Positions 46,754 through 55,181 of a stretch of DNA of 64,000 nucleotides are shown here, in pieces (positions within the stretch are counted from its first letter, which is position 1; each line of letters begins with the position of its first letter). The notes under the pieces are model-generated. The model searched no databases. It was not told the DNA's origin and worked only from the letters and a program-made list of their open reading frames with translations. The translations under genes were made by a program, and so were the position numbers. Source of the DNA: an uncultured Acidimicrobiales bacterium (GTDB lineage Bacteria; Actinomycetota; Acidimicrobiia; Acidimicrobiales; SHLQ01); assembly GCA_938038815.1 (NCBI GenBank), contig CALHTF010000024.1, positions 20,158 to 84,157 on the forward strand. The letters are read 5' to 3'.

Positions 46754-47749
46754 GTGAACGCCATGATCGAGACGACTGATGTCGTCAAGCATTTCAAAAC
46801 CAAAGACGGCGTTGTGAAGGCGGTCGACGGTGTCGATATTTCGGTAACCGAAGGTGAGGTGCTTGGACTGCTCGGCCCCAATGGCGCCGGTAAGACCACC
46901 TTGGTCAAGATCATCGCGACGTTGCTCGAAGCCGACTCTGGCACGGCGACGGTCGGCGGGTTCGACGTGAGCGATGTGGCCAAGGTTCGACCTCTCATTG
47001 GTCTCGCCGGACAGTTCGCGGCGGTCGACGATGTGCTGACCGGGCGGGAGAACCTCGAGATTGTGGGCCGGCTGTACCAACTGAGCGGCAAAGAAGCTGC
47101 GGATCGGGCGACTGAAGTTCTTGAGCGCCTGTCGCTTACCGACGCCGCCGACCGGTTGGTGCGCACGTACTCGGGTGGCATGCGTCGCCGTCTCGACCTT
47201 GGTGCAAGCCTGGTTGGCCAACCAACGGTGCTAATCCTCGACGAGCCAACCACCGGACTCGATCCTCGGACTCGTCTCGAGTTGTGGGACTTCTTGCGGG
47301 AGTTGGTGGCTGGCGGGACAACCGTCTTGCTCACCACGCAGTATCTGGAAGAGGCCGACGAGTTGGCCGACCGTATCGCGGTGATCGACAGCGGCAAGAT
47401 CATCGCGAAAGGTACCGCCGACGAACTGAAGGAGCGGCTCGGTGGCGATGTGTTGTTCGCCGCGCCGGTCGATCGTTCGAAGATCGATGATGTCGGTCGT
47501 ATCGTCGGAGCCATCGGTAACGGTGATCCGTGGATCGACGATCGAACGGGTGAGGTTTCGATTCCGGTACCGAACCGAATCGAGGCGTTGCTGGCGGCGG
47601 GGCGACAACTCGAAGACGAAGGCATCGAACTCGCCGACCTTGGGGTGAAGCGCCCGACGCTCGACGAGGTGTTCCTCGCCCTCACCGGCCACGCCGCTGA
47701 GGTTGAGGCTGACGAACCTGCACCTTCGGGTAAGGGAGGTCGGCGATGA
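46754..47749 (+). CDS. DrrA-type ABC transporter ATP-binding protein
   Basis: 331 residues. GTG 46754 is preferred because GGAAGGA lies seven bases upstream; ATG 46763 is possible. Walker A GPNGAGKTT, Q-loop region GLAGQFAAVDDVLTG, signature YSGGMRRRLDLG, Walker B VLILDEPTTGLD, and a switch His replaced by Gln in LLTTQYLEE, which is normal for this subfamily. The C-terminal ~100 residues match the DUF4162-like extension of daunorubicin-resistance ATPases. Works with the permease encoded next (ATGA overlap), probably in drug or lipid export. Substrate unknown. Confidence 0.93.
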   Translation: MNAMIETTDVVKHFKTKDGVVKAVDGVDISVTEGEVLGLLGPNGAGKTTLVKIIATLLEADSGTATVGGFDVSDVAKVRPLIGLAGQFAAVDDVLTGRENLEIVGRLYQLSGKEAADRATEVLERLSLTDAADRLVRTYSGGMRRRLDLGASLVGQPTVLILDEPTTGLDPRTRLELWDFLRELVAGGTTVLLTTQYLEEADELADRIAVIDSGKIIAKGTADELKERLGGDVLFAAPVDRSKIDDVGRIVGAIGNGDPWIDDRTGEVSIPVPNRIEALLAAGRQLEDEGIELADLGVKRPTLDEVFLALTGHAAEVEADEPAPSGKGGRR

Positions 47750-48504
47750 CCGGCAGCTTGCTCCGAGACACCGTCACGATGACCCGCCGCAACCTTCTGC
47801 GGATGTCGCGCCGCCCCGAGGTGATCGTGTTCTCGCTCATCTCGCCGGTCATGTTTGTGCTGTTGTTCAATTATGTGTTCGGTGGTTCGCTCGACATCCC
47901 GGGCGAGAAGTACATCAACTTCTTGATCCCCGGCATCCTGGTGCAGACCGCGCTGTTTGGTGGCGGTAACACTGCTGTTGGCTTGGCTGAGGACCTCGCC
48001 GGGGGAGCGATCGACCGGTTCCGTTCATTACCGATGGCTCCGGCCGCCAATCTGACCGGCCGAACTCTTGCCGACGCCGCCCGATCGATTGTGACGACCT
48101 CGGTGATCTACGCGATCGGTTTCATCCTCGGGTTCCGGATCCCCAACGGGTTGGGTTGGTTCCTCGTGTCGATTGTGCTCGTCGTGCTGTTTACCTGGGC
48201 GATGACTTGGCCGTTCGCCTACATGGGTCTCAAGATCAAGTCGGTCGAGGGCGTGCAGGCCGCCAGCTTCATCCCGGCGTTTCCGTTGACCTTCGCCGCC
48301 TCAACGTTCGCTCCGGTGGAGAACATGCCGGAATGGTTGCGGGTCTTCGCCGAGAACCAGCCGGTCACCCAAGCGGTCGACAGCATCCGGGCGATGACCC
48401 AGGGTGGCGAGATCGCCGGTCCATTAACCCGAACCCTGTTGTGGGTCGCAGGCATCCTCGTCGTGTTCGGCTTTTTGTCGGTCCGGGAGTTCCGGAAGGT
48501 CTAA
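47746..48504 (+). CDS. ABC-2 type transporter permease (DrrB-like)
   Basis: 252 residues with six hydrophobic helices. The N-terminal cytoplasmic segment (TVTMTRRNLLRMSRRPEVI) is followed by 'SPVMFVLLFNYVFGG' and the ABC-2 signature region 'PGILVQTALFGGGNTAVGLAEDL'. 'DRFRSLPMAPAA' is the conserved coupling loop. Its ATG overlaps the ATPase stop. Its stop directly abuts the stop of the convergent paaC, with no spacer at all, so neither gene has room for its own terminator. Confidence 0.92.
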   Translation: MTGSLLRDTVTMTRRNLLRMSRRPEVIVFSLISPVMFVLLFNYVFGGSLDIPGEKYINFLIPGILVQTALFGGGNTAVGLAEDLAGGAIDRFRSLPMAPAANLTGRTLADAARSIVTTSVIYAIGFILGFRIPNGLGWFLVSIVLVVLFTWAMTWPFAYMGLKIKSVEGVQAASFIPAFPLTFAASTFAPVENMPEWLRVFAENQPVTQAVDSIRAMTQGGEIAGPLTRTLLWVAGILVVFGFLSVREFRKV

Positions 48505-49257
48505 CTACCAGACGGCCGACGGGTCGAGATCGATCACCTCGCGCATACGCGCCATGAGGGGACCGAAATCGGCCGAGCGAGTGGTGCGGTTGTCGCCGTA
48601 CGGCGGATCATCGGGCCAGTCGATGGTGCAAGCGGCTGCGAAGCGGGCTTCGGTGCGTTGTTTCCAGGCGTCTCGCTGCGTGGCGAAAGGTGCTTCCGCG
48701 ACGCCCTCGGCGACCGTGTCGGGTTCGCCGGCGACCGGCTCAAACATGGTGAGGGCGAACGGTGCCAGTGCGGTCACGGCTGCGCCGATCGGTTCGGCGG
48801 CAACCGGACTCGCCAGCAGGCCGTCGAGGAGGGTGTCGCTATGGAGGCGGTGATAGCGCTCTTCTCGCTCGACCCGTTGAGCAAGATCGGCCAGCGCCGA
48901 TAGAGACGAACCGGCAAGCAGACTCCACCGCAGTTGGTCGGCGGCGTCGAACATCCAGTGCCGCACCAACGCTTCGGCCCAAATGGGAGTCGCTCGTTCG
49001 ACAAACCAGCACGACCGGTAGGCGCCGGGCTCGTGTCGGTACGCCAGCTCGTCGATGGCGGTGTCGTCATCGCCAGCGAGCAATGCGTACAGATGTGCCG
49101 CGTGGCCAAGCTCATCCTGGCCGATGCTGCAGAACGCGAGGTCCTCTTCGAGAAACGGTGTTACGCCGATCCACTCGGCGTGTTGTTGACCCATCAGGTG
49201 CTTGTCGTCGGCGATTGCCAAGAGGTAGTCGACGACTGGCGGTGGCAGGTCGTTCAC
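48505..49257 (-). CDS. paaC: phenylacetyl-CoA epoxidase structural subunit PaaC
   Basis: 250 residues from GTG 49257 (GTGA overlap with paaB). Ferritin-like helices with CSIGQDELGHAAHLYALL and REERYHRLHSDTLLDGLL, the segments in which the PaaC subunit keeps remnants of the diiron fold. PaaC is structural and supports the catalytic PaaA in the oxygen-dependent epoxidation of phenylacetyl-CoA. Last of four coupled minus-strand genes. No reductase gene (paaE) follows; the next gene downstream is convergent. Confidence 0.93.
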   Translation of the reverse strand: MNDLPPPVVDYLLAIADDKHLMGQQHAEWIGVTPFLEEDLAFCSIGQDELGHAAHLYALLAGDDDTAIDELAYRHEPGAYRSCWFVERATPIWAEALVRHWMFDAADQLRWSLLAGSSLSALADLAQRVEREERYHRLHSDTLLDGLLASPVAAEPIGAAVTALAPFALTMFEPVAGEPDTVAEGVAEAPFATQRDAWKQRTEARFAAACTIDWPDDPPYGDNRTTRSADFGPLMARMREVIDLDPSAVW

Positions 49258-49535
49258 GACTTTTGCTCGTCATTGCGTGCCGCCTTGCGGCGAGCGGCGA
49301 CTGCGCTGCCGTCGTGATGACGATGCGGTTTATCAGCGTTCGGCGTGAGGAAGTCGTCGTCGGCGACGATCACGTTCGACCGTTCGACCACCCACAACAG
49401 ATCGCCCTCGGCCCGACGAACGTAACTCTCGCGAGCCAATACAACGGCGAGGTCGTCGTTGGCAGCTTCGAGCGACCCGGCATGGCGGTATTCGTCGCGT
49501 CCGTCCTTCTTTAGAAACACTTCGTAGGTAGCCAT
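49254..49535 (-). CDS. paaB: phenylacetyl-CoA epoxidase subunit PaaB
   Basis: 93 residues from ATG 49535, the normal length. The start MATYEVFLKKDGRDEYRHAG resembles PaaB proteins, and 'ARESYVRRAEGDLLWVV' is the family core. The ATG lies within TAATG shared with the paaD stop. PaaB bridges the PaaA-PaaC heterodimers in the multicomponent epoxidase. The C-terminal 20 residues are charged and histidine-rich. Confidence 0.92.
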   Translation of the reverse strand: MATYEVFLKKDGRDEYRHAGSLEAANDDLAVVLARESYVRRAEGDLLWVVERSNVIVADDDFLTPNADKPHRHHDGSAVAARRKAARNDEQKS

Positions 49536-49999
49536 TAGCTCCGCATCACTTCGACTGGTTCGCGGCACGACTCGCATCGGTGAACCGAGCGGCACCGGCT
49601 AGGTCCGAACATCGATAGGTGGCTGGTCGCCGTGCCACACCGGGGACACAGAACTGGTCCGGTTCCGATCTGCACCGCCACGGTGAAGTCGACGGCGAGT
49701 TGTTGTTGGGTGCCCTCGGCTAATCGGTCGACCGACCAGACCGGCGCTGAGAGCCACTTCACTTCAACCGTGGAGATCTCATCGACCTGCGATACGGCCC
49801 GGTGTACATCGTTGGCGATCATGTCGAGCGCCGGGCACCCAGAGAATGTAGGTATGAGCCCAACGGTGGCTGTCGCGCCGCGAACGTCGAGCGATTCGAC
49901 CAGCCCGAGGTCGACGATCGACACGCCCGGATACTCGGGATCGTCGACCGTAGCGATTGCCTGGCGGCACCGATCGAGCAGCGACGTTGTAGCGGTCAC
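49535..49999 (-). CDS. paaD: PaaD, MIP18/DUF59-family protein of the phenylacetate pathway
   Basis: 154 residues from GTG 49999 (GTGA overlap with paaA). The N-terminal DUF59/MIP18 domain has DPEYPGVSIVDLGLVESL and IPTFSGCPALDMI. The C-terminal zinc-ribbon-like half has CPRCGT and CESCREP. PaaD is thought to help maturation of the iron centres of the epoxidase complex. It lies between paaA and paaB here, whereas the common order is paaABCDE. Confidence 0.92.
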   Translation of the reverse strand: MTATTSLLDRCRQAIATVDDPEYPGVSIVDLGLVESLDVRGATATVGLIPTFSGCPALDMIANDVHRAVSQVDEISTVEVKWLSAPVWSVDRLAEGTQQQLAVDFTVAVQIGTGPVLCPRCGTATSHLSMFGPSRCRSVHRCESCREPVEVMRS

Positions 50000-50898
50000 T
50001 GGGCGAGGGCTTCTCGAACCCAACCGCTGCGTTCGTAGTTGTCGCGGGCCTCAGAGATTCGGCGTGTCGAGTCGGGGCCTCCGTTGGCCAGGGTCCGCTT
50101 GAGCGGTTCCCAGTCGATCTCACCCAGAACCCATTTCCGGGTTGTTTCGTCGAAACGGAGGTCAGGGTCGGGGATGGTGAACCCGTAGCTGTGAAGCATG
50201 GGCACGAACTTCTGGACCCACTTGTCGCGCAGCACTTCGTTGCGTTCGGATTTGATATGCCACCGCAGCAGCTTGTCGTTTGGTTTGGAATCGGGGCCGA
50301 ACAGCTGGAGGGCTGGCCAGAACCATCGGTCGAGCGAATCTTGAAAGAGTTTGCGTTGTGCCTCGGTGCCTTCGGCGATCCGCATCATGCGGTCCTCACC
50401 GAGCCGCATATGGAAGCCCTCCTCGGAGATGATCCGCTTGAGAATGCGACGGTACGGCCCGTACGAACAGTTCTTGAACACCGCTTGCTGGCTGGCGAGC
50501 GCGGCCGCGTCGACTAGGAACGCGATGGCGACCTGATCGCCCCAGGTGACCGCTTGGTAATGAAAGACGTTGTGGAACCTGCTCTTGCCGGCGAAGAGGT
50601 CCTCGAGCATCTCGGTGCGGGTTTTGATGCCCATATCGGCCGCCACCATGTACAGCAGATGGCCGTGGCCAATCTCGTCTTGGGTCTTCGCCAGGACCGA
50701 CATCTTGTGCCGCAGCCCTGGGGTGCGTGGAATCCAGTCGCGTTCGGTGAGTCCGCCCATGAGTTCGCTGTTGGCGTGCATTTCGATGAACGCAAACACC
50801 GCTTGGCGATACTCGTGGGGCATGTCGTCGCCTACCTCAACGATGCCGCCGGCATCGAGGAACGCCTCGAATTCCTCCATCGACCCCCAAGTGCGCAT
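49996..50898 (-). CDS. paaA: phenylacetyl-CoA epoxidase catalytic subunit PaaA
   Basis: 300 residues. The four-helix diiron core shows the carboxylate and histidine ligands in ANSELMG, KTQDEIGHGHLLY and SEEGFHMRLGED (two E-x2-H motifs). With PaaB, PaaC and a reductase, it epoxidises the ring of phenylacetyl-CoA using O2. Two starts are possible: ATG 50898, with a TAAGAT -10-like box six bases upstream and hence perhaps leaderless, or ATG 50880, with TTGGGGG upstream. First of the paaADBC operon. Confidence 0.94.
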   Translation of the reverse strand: MRTWGSMEEFEAFLDAGGIVEVGDDMPHEYRQAVFAFIEMHANSELMGGLTERDWIPRTPGLRHKMSVLAKTQDEIGHGHLLYMVAADMGIKTRTEMLEDLFAGKSRFHNVFHYQAVTWGDQVAIAFLVDAAALASQQAVFKNCSYGPYRRILKRIISEEGFHMRLGEDRMMRIAEGTEAQRKLFQDSLDRWFWPALQLFGPDSKPNDKLLRWHIKSERNEVLRDKWVQKFVPMLHSYGFTIPDPDLRFDETTRKWVLGEIDWEPLKRTLANGGPDSTRRISEARDNYERSGWVREALAQ

Positions 50899-50904
50899 GG
50901 CCCG

Positions 50905-50910
50905 ATCTTA
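50905..50910 (-). promoter_or_regulatory. -10 box of a possibly leaderless paaA transcript
   Basis: On the minus strand TAAGAT ends six bases before ATG 50898, the spacing of leaderless actinobacterial promoters. No good -35 is visible, and the downstream ATG 50880 has a G-rich ribosome site, so this is tentative. Confidence 0.3.
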
Positions 50911-50930
50911 AAGGTCGGCGGTGATCGGCG

Positions 50931-51683
50931 TTAGTTCGTTTTGGCGAAATACTGGTACCGGTAGTTCGTGGCGAACCCGGCCCGCTCATAAAGGGCGATG
51001 GCGTTGGGGTTGTCGGCGAGTACGCCGAGTTCGAGTCGACGAACGCCTCGCGAAACACAGGCGCTCGCTAACCCGTGCATCAGCGCGGCAGCCAGACCCT
51101 GACGGCGAAAGTCCGAGCGGGTGACCATGCACTGGATCACCGCCGCATCGTCCCACACCACAGCCTGGCCTACGGCAACGGCAACTCGCTTCACGTGGGC
51201 GGTGGCGAACACCGCTTGGGGAGGGGCCGTCAGCGTGAACCGGTAGGCGTCGGCCGACACCGTCGCTTGGTCGCGGGTCGACCAAAACAGGTCGAACCAT
51301 TCGTCGGTTAACGCCTCGGTGGTCCGGACCATGTGTTCGGGTGGCGGACCGCCAGCGGTGAGTGCCGCTGTCGCATCGGCCGACATCACGTTGGTGAGCG
51401 CGGTGGCAACGTAGCTCCGACGTTCCAGCTCCTCGGTCAGATGATCGGGGGCGGTGGCCTCGGACGCGAGGATCAAGGTGCGAGCCTGCCGCTCGGCGTA
51501 AAACGCCTCGACGGCATCGAGGGTGGAGCTCAGGTCATCGGTCGCGGTCGCCAAAGCAGAGTTTGCTCGCCGGGTGGTGCCCCCGTTGGCTCGCACCAGC
51601 CATCCGCCAACGGTCTCTTGATGCGTCGACGGCCACGACTTCGCCATGCGCCGGTCAACACTTCCGGTGATCCCATCGTTCAC
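50931..51683 (-). CDS. GNAT-family N-acetyltransferase
   Basis: 250 residues from GTG 51683. The C-terminal GNAT domain has the acetyl-CoA loop in TRSDFRRQGLAAALM (R/Q-x-x-G-x-A) and the 'ELGVLADNPNAIALYERAGF' block near the end. The N-terminal ~120 residues look like a degenerate second GNAT-type domain, as in two-domain family members. Substrate unknown; amines or small peptides are common. A 50-nt repeat (copy C) lies just upstream of its start. It ends before the paaA promoter region. Confidence 0.88.
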   Translation of the reverse strand: MNDGITGSVDRRMAKSWPSTHQETVGGWLVRANGGTTRRANSALATATDDLSSTLDAVEAFYAERQARTLILASEATAPDHLTEELERRSYVATALTNVMSADATAALTAGGPPPEHMVRTTEALTDEWFDLFWSTRDQATVSADAYRFTLTAPPQAVFATAHVKRVAVAVGQAVVWDDAAVIQCMVTRSDFRRQGLAAALMHGLASACVSRGVRRLELGVLADNPNAIALYERAGFATNYRYQYFAKTN

Positions 51684-51708
51684 CCCGAAAGTGTCCCACG
51701 AACCCCGC

Positions 51709-51758
51709 TTCTGATCGCGCTCAGCGTTCCCCGAAGCCGTTCACCGCGAAAATTTCGG
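51709..51758 (-). repeat. 50-nt dispersed intergenic repeat, copy C
   Basis: Inverted relative to copies A and B and exactly the same length. The terminal 14 bases (CCGAAATTTTCGCG) equal copy B and the last 11 (CGCGATCAGAA) equal both; the central 25 bases differ. It begins 2 bases past the sulfotransferase stop. Confidence 0.7.
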
Positions 51759-51760
51759 GG

Positions 51761-52702
51761 TTAGAACTGGGTGAGGGTTTGTTCGACTTTGGCGATTTGG
51801 TCTTCGGTGAGGCGGGTTTTCCAGGCATGGCGAAGATCGGCCCGCACCCGAGTGGTGTTGTACCCGTCGCCTGCCTTATCGCCCGCTTCGATGTGGCGTT
51901 CGATTGCCGAACTCCACGCGAGGCCGGTCTTGTCGAAGAGGTCGCGGAAACCCTCGATCGGATTCTCGCTCAGCGACTCATGCTCCACGAGGAGCCAGTC
52001 GGGGTTCGAGAAGGCAGCCTTTCGAAGCGCTGCATCGAGCAAGCCATAGGTCCACGCGGTGTCGATCACGTGGTCGCCGGTCGGCGGGGGAGTGACGCCG
52101 AGGTCGTTGACGATCCGGTCGACCACTAACGGGTTCGACTCAAAGCGGTGCACCTGCCAGTTCATGTTCAACCAACTGGCGATTCCGTTGCGGGGGTTGC
52201 GCACCACAACCACGATCGGGCCACCCGATCGTTCAGCAACCCGCTCCAGACCAAAACAAGAATGAACCGTCTTGACGACCAACGGACCGGTTGCCGGTGC
52301 GATCTTGCCGGTCGGTGTTTTGCGAAGCGCCTCAAGTAGCCGGGCTGCCTTGGAGGAGAGTTGGTCGGTCGGCGTGTCGAGGATCTCGCTGGCCAGTTCG
52401 GGAGTTGCGGCCTTCATCGCCGCTTTGCGGATGAACCACGCCGGGCGGTCGAGGTTGTCGGCCCCACTAAGTGCCAAGTTCCAGACCCGATCGTGCAGTG
52501 GAGCTTCGTCATCGGGGTCGAGTGCCGGTTGGCGTCCGAGTCCTGCTTTGGCCGCCAGTGCGAGGGGCCACAGGCTGTGGTTGTCGGGTTCGTGCACATA
52601 GGAGGTGTGGTCGGCTTGGGCCAAGACTTCACCGACCCACGTGGTTCCCGAACGCGGCGCGCCAGCAACGACCACTGCGTGCTTGGGCGTGCGCGTCTTC
52701 AT
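51761..52702 (-). CDS. sulfotransferase family protein
   Basis: 313 residues from ATG 52702. The 5'-phosphosulfate loop is GAPRSGTTWVG near residue 14, and the 3'-phosphate motif is VVVRNPRNGIASW. Both bind PAPS, the sulfate donor. No signal peptide or membrane helix, so it acts in the cytosol, probably on a lipid-linked or small acceptor. It is divergent from the Wzz/BY-kinase-like gene and likely belongs to the same glycan locus, which encodes two more sulfotransferase domains. The ribosome site is weak. Confidence 0.88.
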   Translation of the reverse strand: MKTRTPKHAVVVAGAPRSGTTWVGEVLAQADHTSYVHEPDNHSLWPLALAAKAGLGRQPALDPDDEAPLHDRVWNLALSGADNLDRPAWFIRKAAMKAATPELASEILDTPTDQLSSKAARLLEALRKTPTGKIAPATGPLVVKTVHSCFGLERVAERSGGPIVVVVRNPRNGIASWLNMNWQVHRFESNPLVVDRIVNDLGVTPPPTGDHVIDTAWTYGLLDAALRKAAFSNPDWLLVEHESLSENPIEGFRDLFDKTGLAWSSAIERHIEAGDKAGDGYNTTRVRADLRHAWKTRLTEDQIAKVEQTLTQF

Positions 52703-52822
52703 GGGTTGCCTGTCGGCAAATCCGCAGAGTCCATGAGTTGTGCTGACGGGTTCGCCGAGAACGGTGTTTATGGGCCGTTTGGACCAATCACAACTTTCCG
52801 CAATCCGAGTCGTTATCCGAGT

Positions 52823-52834
52823 GGTCAATTGACC
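52823..52834. promoter_or_regulatory. 12-bp perfect palindrome in the divergent promoter region
   Basis: GGTCAATTGACC lies 27 bases before the ATG of the Wzz/BY-kinase-like gene, in the 158-base gap between it and the divergent sulfotransferase. It is suited to a dimeric repressor. CCGAGT occurs twice just upstream. Confidence 0.4.
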
Positions 52835-52860
52835 GATATGGAATCGGTACGGAGGTTCCG

Positions 52861-54705
52861 ATGGAGAACGAAGAAGAACTAGAACTCGGCTACTACGGCG
52901 CAGTCCTGCGTCGTCGGTGGTGGATTGTTGCAGCGACCGCACTGCTGTTTGCGCTGCTGGTATTCCTGGTGTTGCCGGCCCGGCAAACCACCTATGAGTC
53001 GAGCGCCACGATGTTGTTGCGCGCCGATGTGTTGAACGAGGTGTCCAACAACAAGGGCGACCTCATCAACGAAGAGACCGAAGCCGGTATCGTCAGCTCA
53101 ACGCCGGTGGCCGAATCCTCGATCTCCGCGCTCGCCGCTCAGGGATTCGACATTGAAGACTGGAGCACCGAGGACTTCCTCGAGGCACTCACCGTTCTCC
53201 CGGGCGACGACACTCAGCTGCTCGACATGTCCTTCGAAGGGCCGACCGCCGACTTCGCCCGAGCGGGTGTCGCAGCGGCCGCCAACGAGTACCAGAACTT
53301 CAAGCTCGCCACCGCTACGGAGCAGCGCGACCGCTTGGTCGCCAACAACGAGGCTCAGCTCGCTACCGTTCAGGGCCGCCTCGATGGCGCGATCGAATCG
53401 GTCGCCGATGCGCCCGCCGGTTCGGCCAAGCTGATCATCGCCCAGACCAACCTCGCCCAGTATGAGCGCGAGGCGATCGACCTTCGTACCGAGATCAACC
53501 GTCTGCAAACCCTCGACATGAGCTCGGGTCAGATCATTGGTCAGCCGACCAACCCCGAAGCCGTCACGTCGGGAATCAACCGCTTGCTCGGCCTGCTCTT
53601 GGCGTTGCTCGCTGGCGCTCTCGCCGGTTCGGCGATCGCCATGTTGATCGACCGGATCGACCGTCGAGTCCGCAACCTCGAAGAGGTCGAAGCCGACCTC
53701 GGTGGCCCGGTTGTGGGCGAGATCCCTCGCATCACCGAAGACAACCCGTCGGTTATCACCGCAGTTCGAGCCGAGACCGAAGGCGCCAACGCCTTCCGTC
53801 GTCTCGCAACCGCCATCTTGGCTCGCGATCGCCAGGTCGGATCGATCCTCATCACCTCGGCCAACGACGAAGAAGGCCGAACCCTTACCGCGATCAACAC
53901 CGCGATTGCGCTCAGCCAAGCCGGTGTTCCGGTTCTGCTGGTCAACGCCGACCGCAAGAATCCGGCGATCGACCGGATCTTTGGCCTCACTGGGCACCCG
54001 GGCATCGAGGGTTACCTCCGCAGCCCCGGCACCCAGTCCGACGCAACGACGCTGTTGCAGTCAACGGTCGACATCTTGGGAGTCCGAGTGCTTCCCAGTG
54101 GTGCAGGCAGCGGTGTAGCCCAACCCATGTCGTCGCGAGCCATCGAAACGGTGCTTGAGGTGGCCCAAAGCCGTGGCGCTCTTGTGGTAATCGATGCACC
54201 ACCGGCACTCTCTCACCCCGATGGTCTGGCCCTCGCCGCGTTGGTCGACGCTACCTATGTCGTCGTCGCCCCCGGCCGTACCAGCCGCGACGAGCTGACC
54301 GATCTGCGGATCCAGCTGCGTCGAATCGGCAGTGATGTCGCTGGCGCGGTCGTGAACCGTTTCAACCGTTGGGACCTGCGTTCGGACAACGATCAGGTAA
54401 TCCCGGGCATTGTCGTCAAGGCCCCCGCCGCGCCCGCCGTCGGTACGGCCCCAACCCCCGACCCGGCGCCGGCCCGTCCCGAGGCGGCCCCATCGCGCGC
54501 CCAGCCGAACGCAGCCCCTGTCTATCCAGCGGTTGGATCCGATACCGCGCCGGCGGTCCCTGTACCTGCGATGGTCACGCCTGAACTCGGATCCCAAGCG
54601 GTGCCGGAGGCCCAAGTTTCTGAAAGCCCGGCGGTCCCGCAGCCCACAGCACCTGGTGCGAACCAGGGTTGGGACTTTGATGTGCACCCCGAGGGCGATG
54701 CATGA
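52861..54705 (+). CDS. Wzz chain-length domain fused to a degenerate BY-kinase-like ATPase domain
   Basis: 614 residues with GGAGG upstream. A Wzz domain begins YYGAVLRRRWWIVAA (helix 1), carries about 180 external residues and ends in helix 2 (LLGLLLALLAGALAGSAIAML). The cytoplasmic domain has the CpsD/BY-kinase order, but Walker A reads NDEEGRTLT, so the invariant Lys is Arg340. Walker A' is VNADRKNP and Walker B VVIDAPPAL. The C-terminal ~95 residues are Ala/Pro-rich and contain one tyrosine instead of a tyrosine cluster. It may set glycan length without kinase activity. First gene of the glycan operon. Confidence 0.88.
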   Translation: MENEEELELGYYGAVLRRRWWIVAATALLFALLVFLVLPARQTTYESSATMLLRADVLNEVSNNKGDLINEETEAGIVSSTPVAESSISALAAQGFDIEDWSTEDFLEALTVLPGDDTQLLDMSFEGPTADFARAGVAAAANEYQNFKLATATEQRDRLVANNEAQLATVQGRLDGAIESVADAPAGSAKLIIAQTNLAQYEREAIDLRTEINRLQTLDMSSGQIIGQPTNPEAVTSGINRLLGLLLALLAGALAGSAIAMLIDRIDRRVRNLEEVEADLGGPVVGEIPRITEDNPSVITAVRAETEGANAFRRLATAILARDRQVGSILITSANDEEGRTLTAINTAIALSQAGVPVLLVNADRKNPAIDRIFGLTGHPGIEGYLRSPGTQSDATTLLQSTVDILGVRVLPSGAGSGVAQPMSSRAIETVLEVAQSRGALVVIDAPPALSHPDGLALAALVDATYVVVAPGRTSRDELTDLRIQLRRIGSDVAGAVVNRFNRWDLRSDNDQVIPGIVVKAPAAPAVGTAPTPDPAPARPEAAPSRAQPNAAPVYPAVGSDTAPAVPVPAMVTPELGSQAVPEAQVSESPAVPQPTAPGANQGWDFDVHPEGDA

Positions 54706-55181
54706 CTGCACCGCTAACCGTCGCCGAGCCCTCGCCAGCATCGCCGTTCGACAAGGTCGTCCTGGCGATCTCTTCGTCGGCACAGGCCGCGTTTCTCGCT
54801 TCGCTTCCCCAGCTTCAGACGGCCACGACTCCGACTTGGATTCTGGGCCCCGGCGTTCCCGCTAGGGGACTACCCGGACATATCGACAAGGTAGACACCT
54901 CGTTTGGCAAGCCCAAGTCGATGCTTGGCTCCAAGGGCGTTGCTCGGGACCTGCTGACGCAGGCTGACGCGAGTGTGGTGTTGGTCGGATCAGGTCGGCT
55001 GGCCTTGCCGTTCTTGCTCAGCGCCCGCGACCTCGACATTCGCTCGATCTTCTTTGAATCTCCCGAAACCCCAGCCGGCCGCCGCTCGCTCGTGGCCCGG
55101 CTCGCCGACACCACGGTCGTCGAGTGGGAACACCAGCTCACCCGGCACCCATTCGCCACCGTCCTCGGAGAAACGCTATGA
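54702..55181 (+). CDS. Alg14/PssD-like glycosyltransferase accessory protein
   Basis: 159 residues, ATGA overlap with the upstream gene. The segment SVVLVGSGRLALPFLLSA, followed by IRSIFFESPETPAGRRSLVARLADTT (cited by its ends), recalls the Alg14/PssD pattern, in which a small Rossmann protein binds a lipid acceptor and recruits the catalytic Alg13/PssE partner. No membrane helix is evident. The next gene begins with an Alg13-like domain, which strengthens the call; by itself the similarity is modest. Confidence 0.55.
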   Translation: MTAPLTVAEPSPASPFDKVVLAISSSAQAAFLASLPQLQTATTPTWILGPGVPARGLPGHIDKVDTSFGKPKSMLGSKGVARDLLTQADASVVLVGSGRLALPFLLSARDLDIRSIFFESPETPAGRRSLVARLADTTVVEWEHQLTRHPFATVLGETL

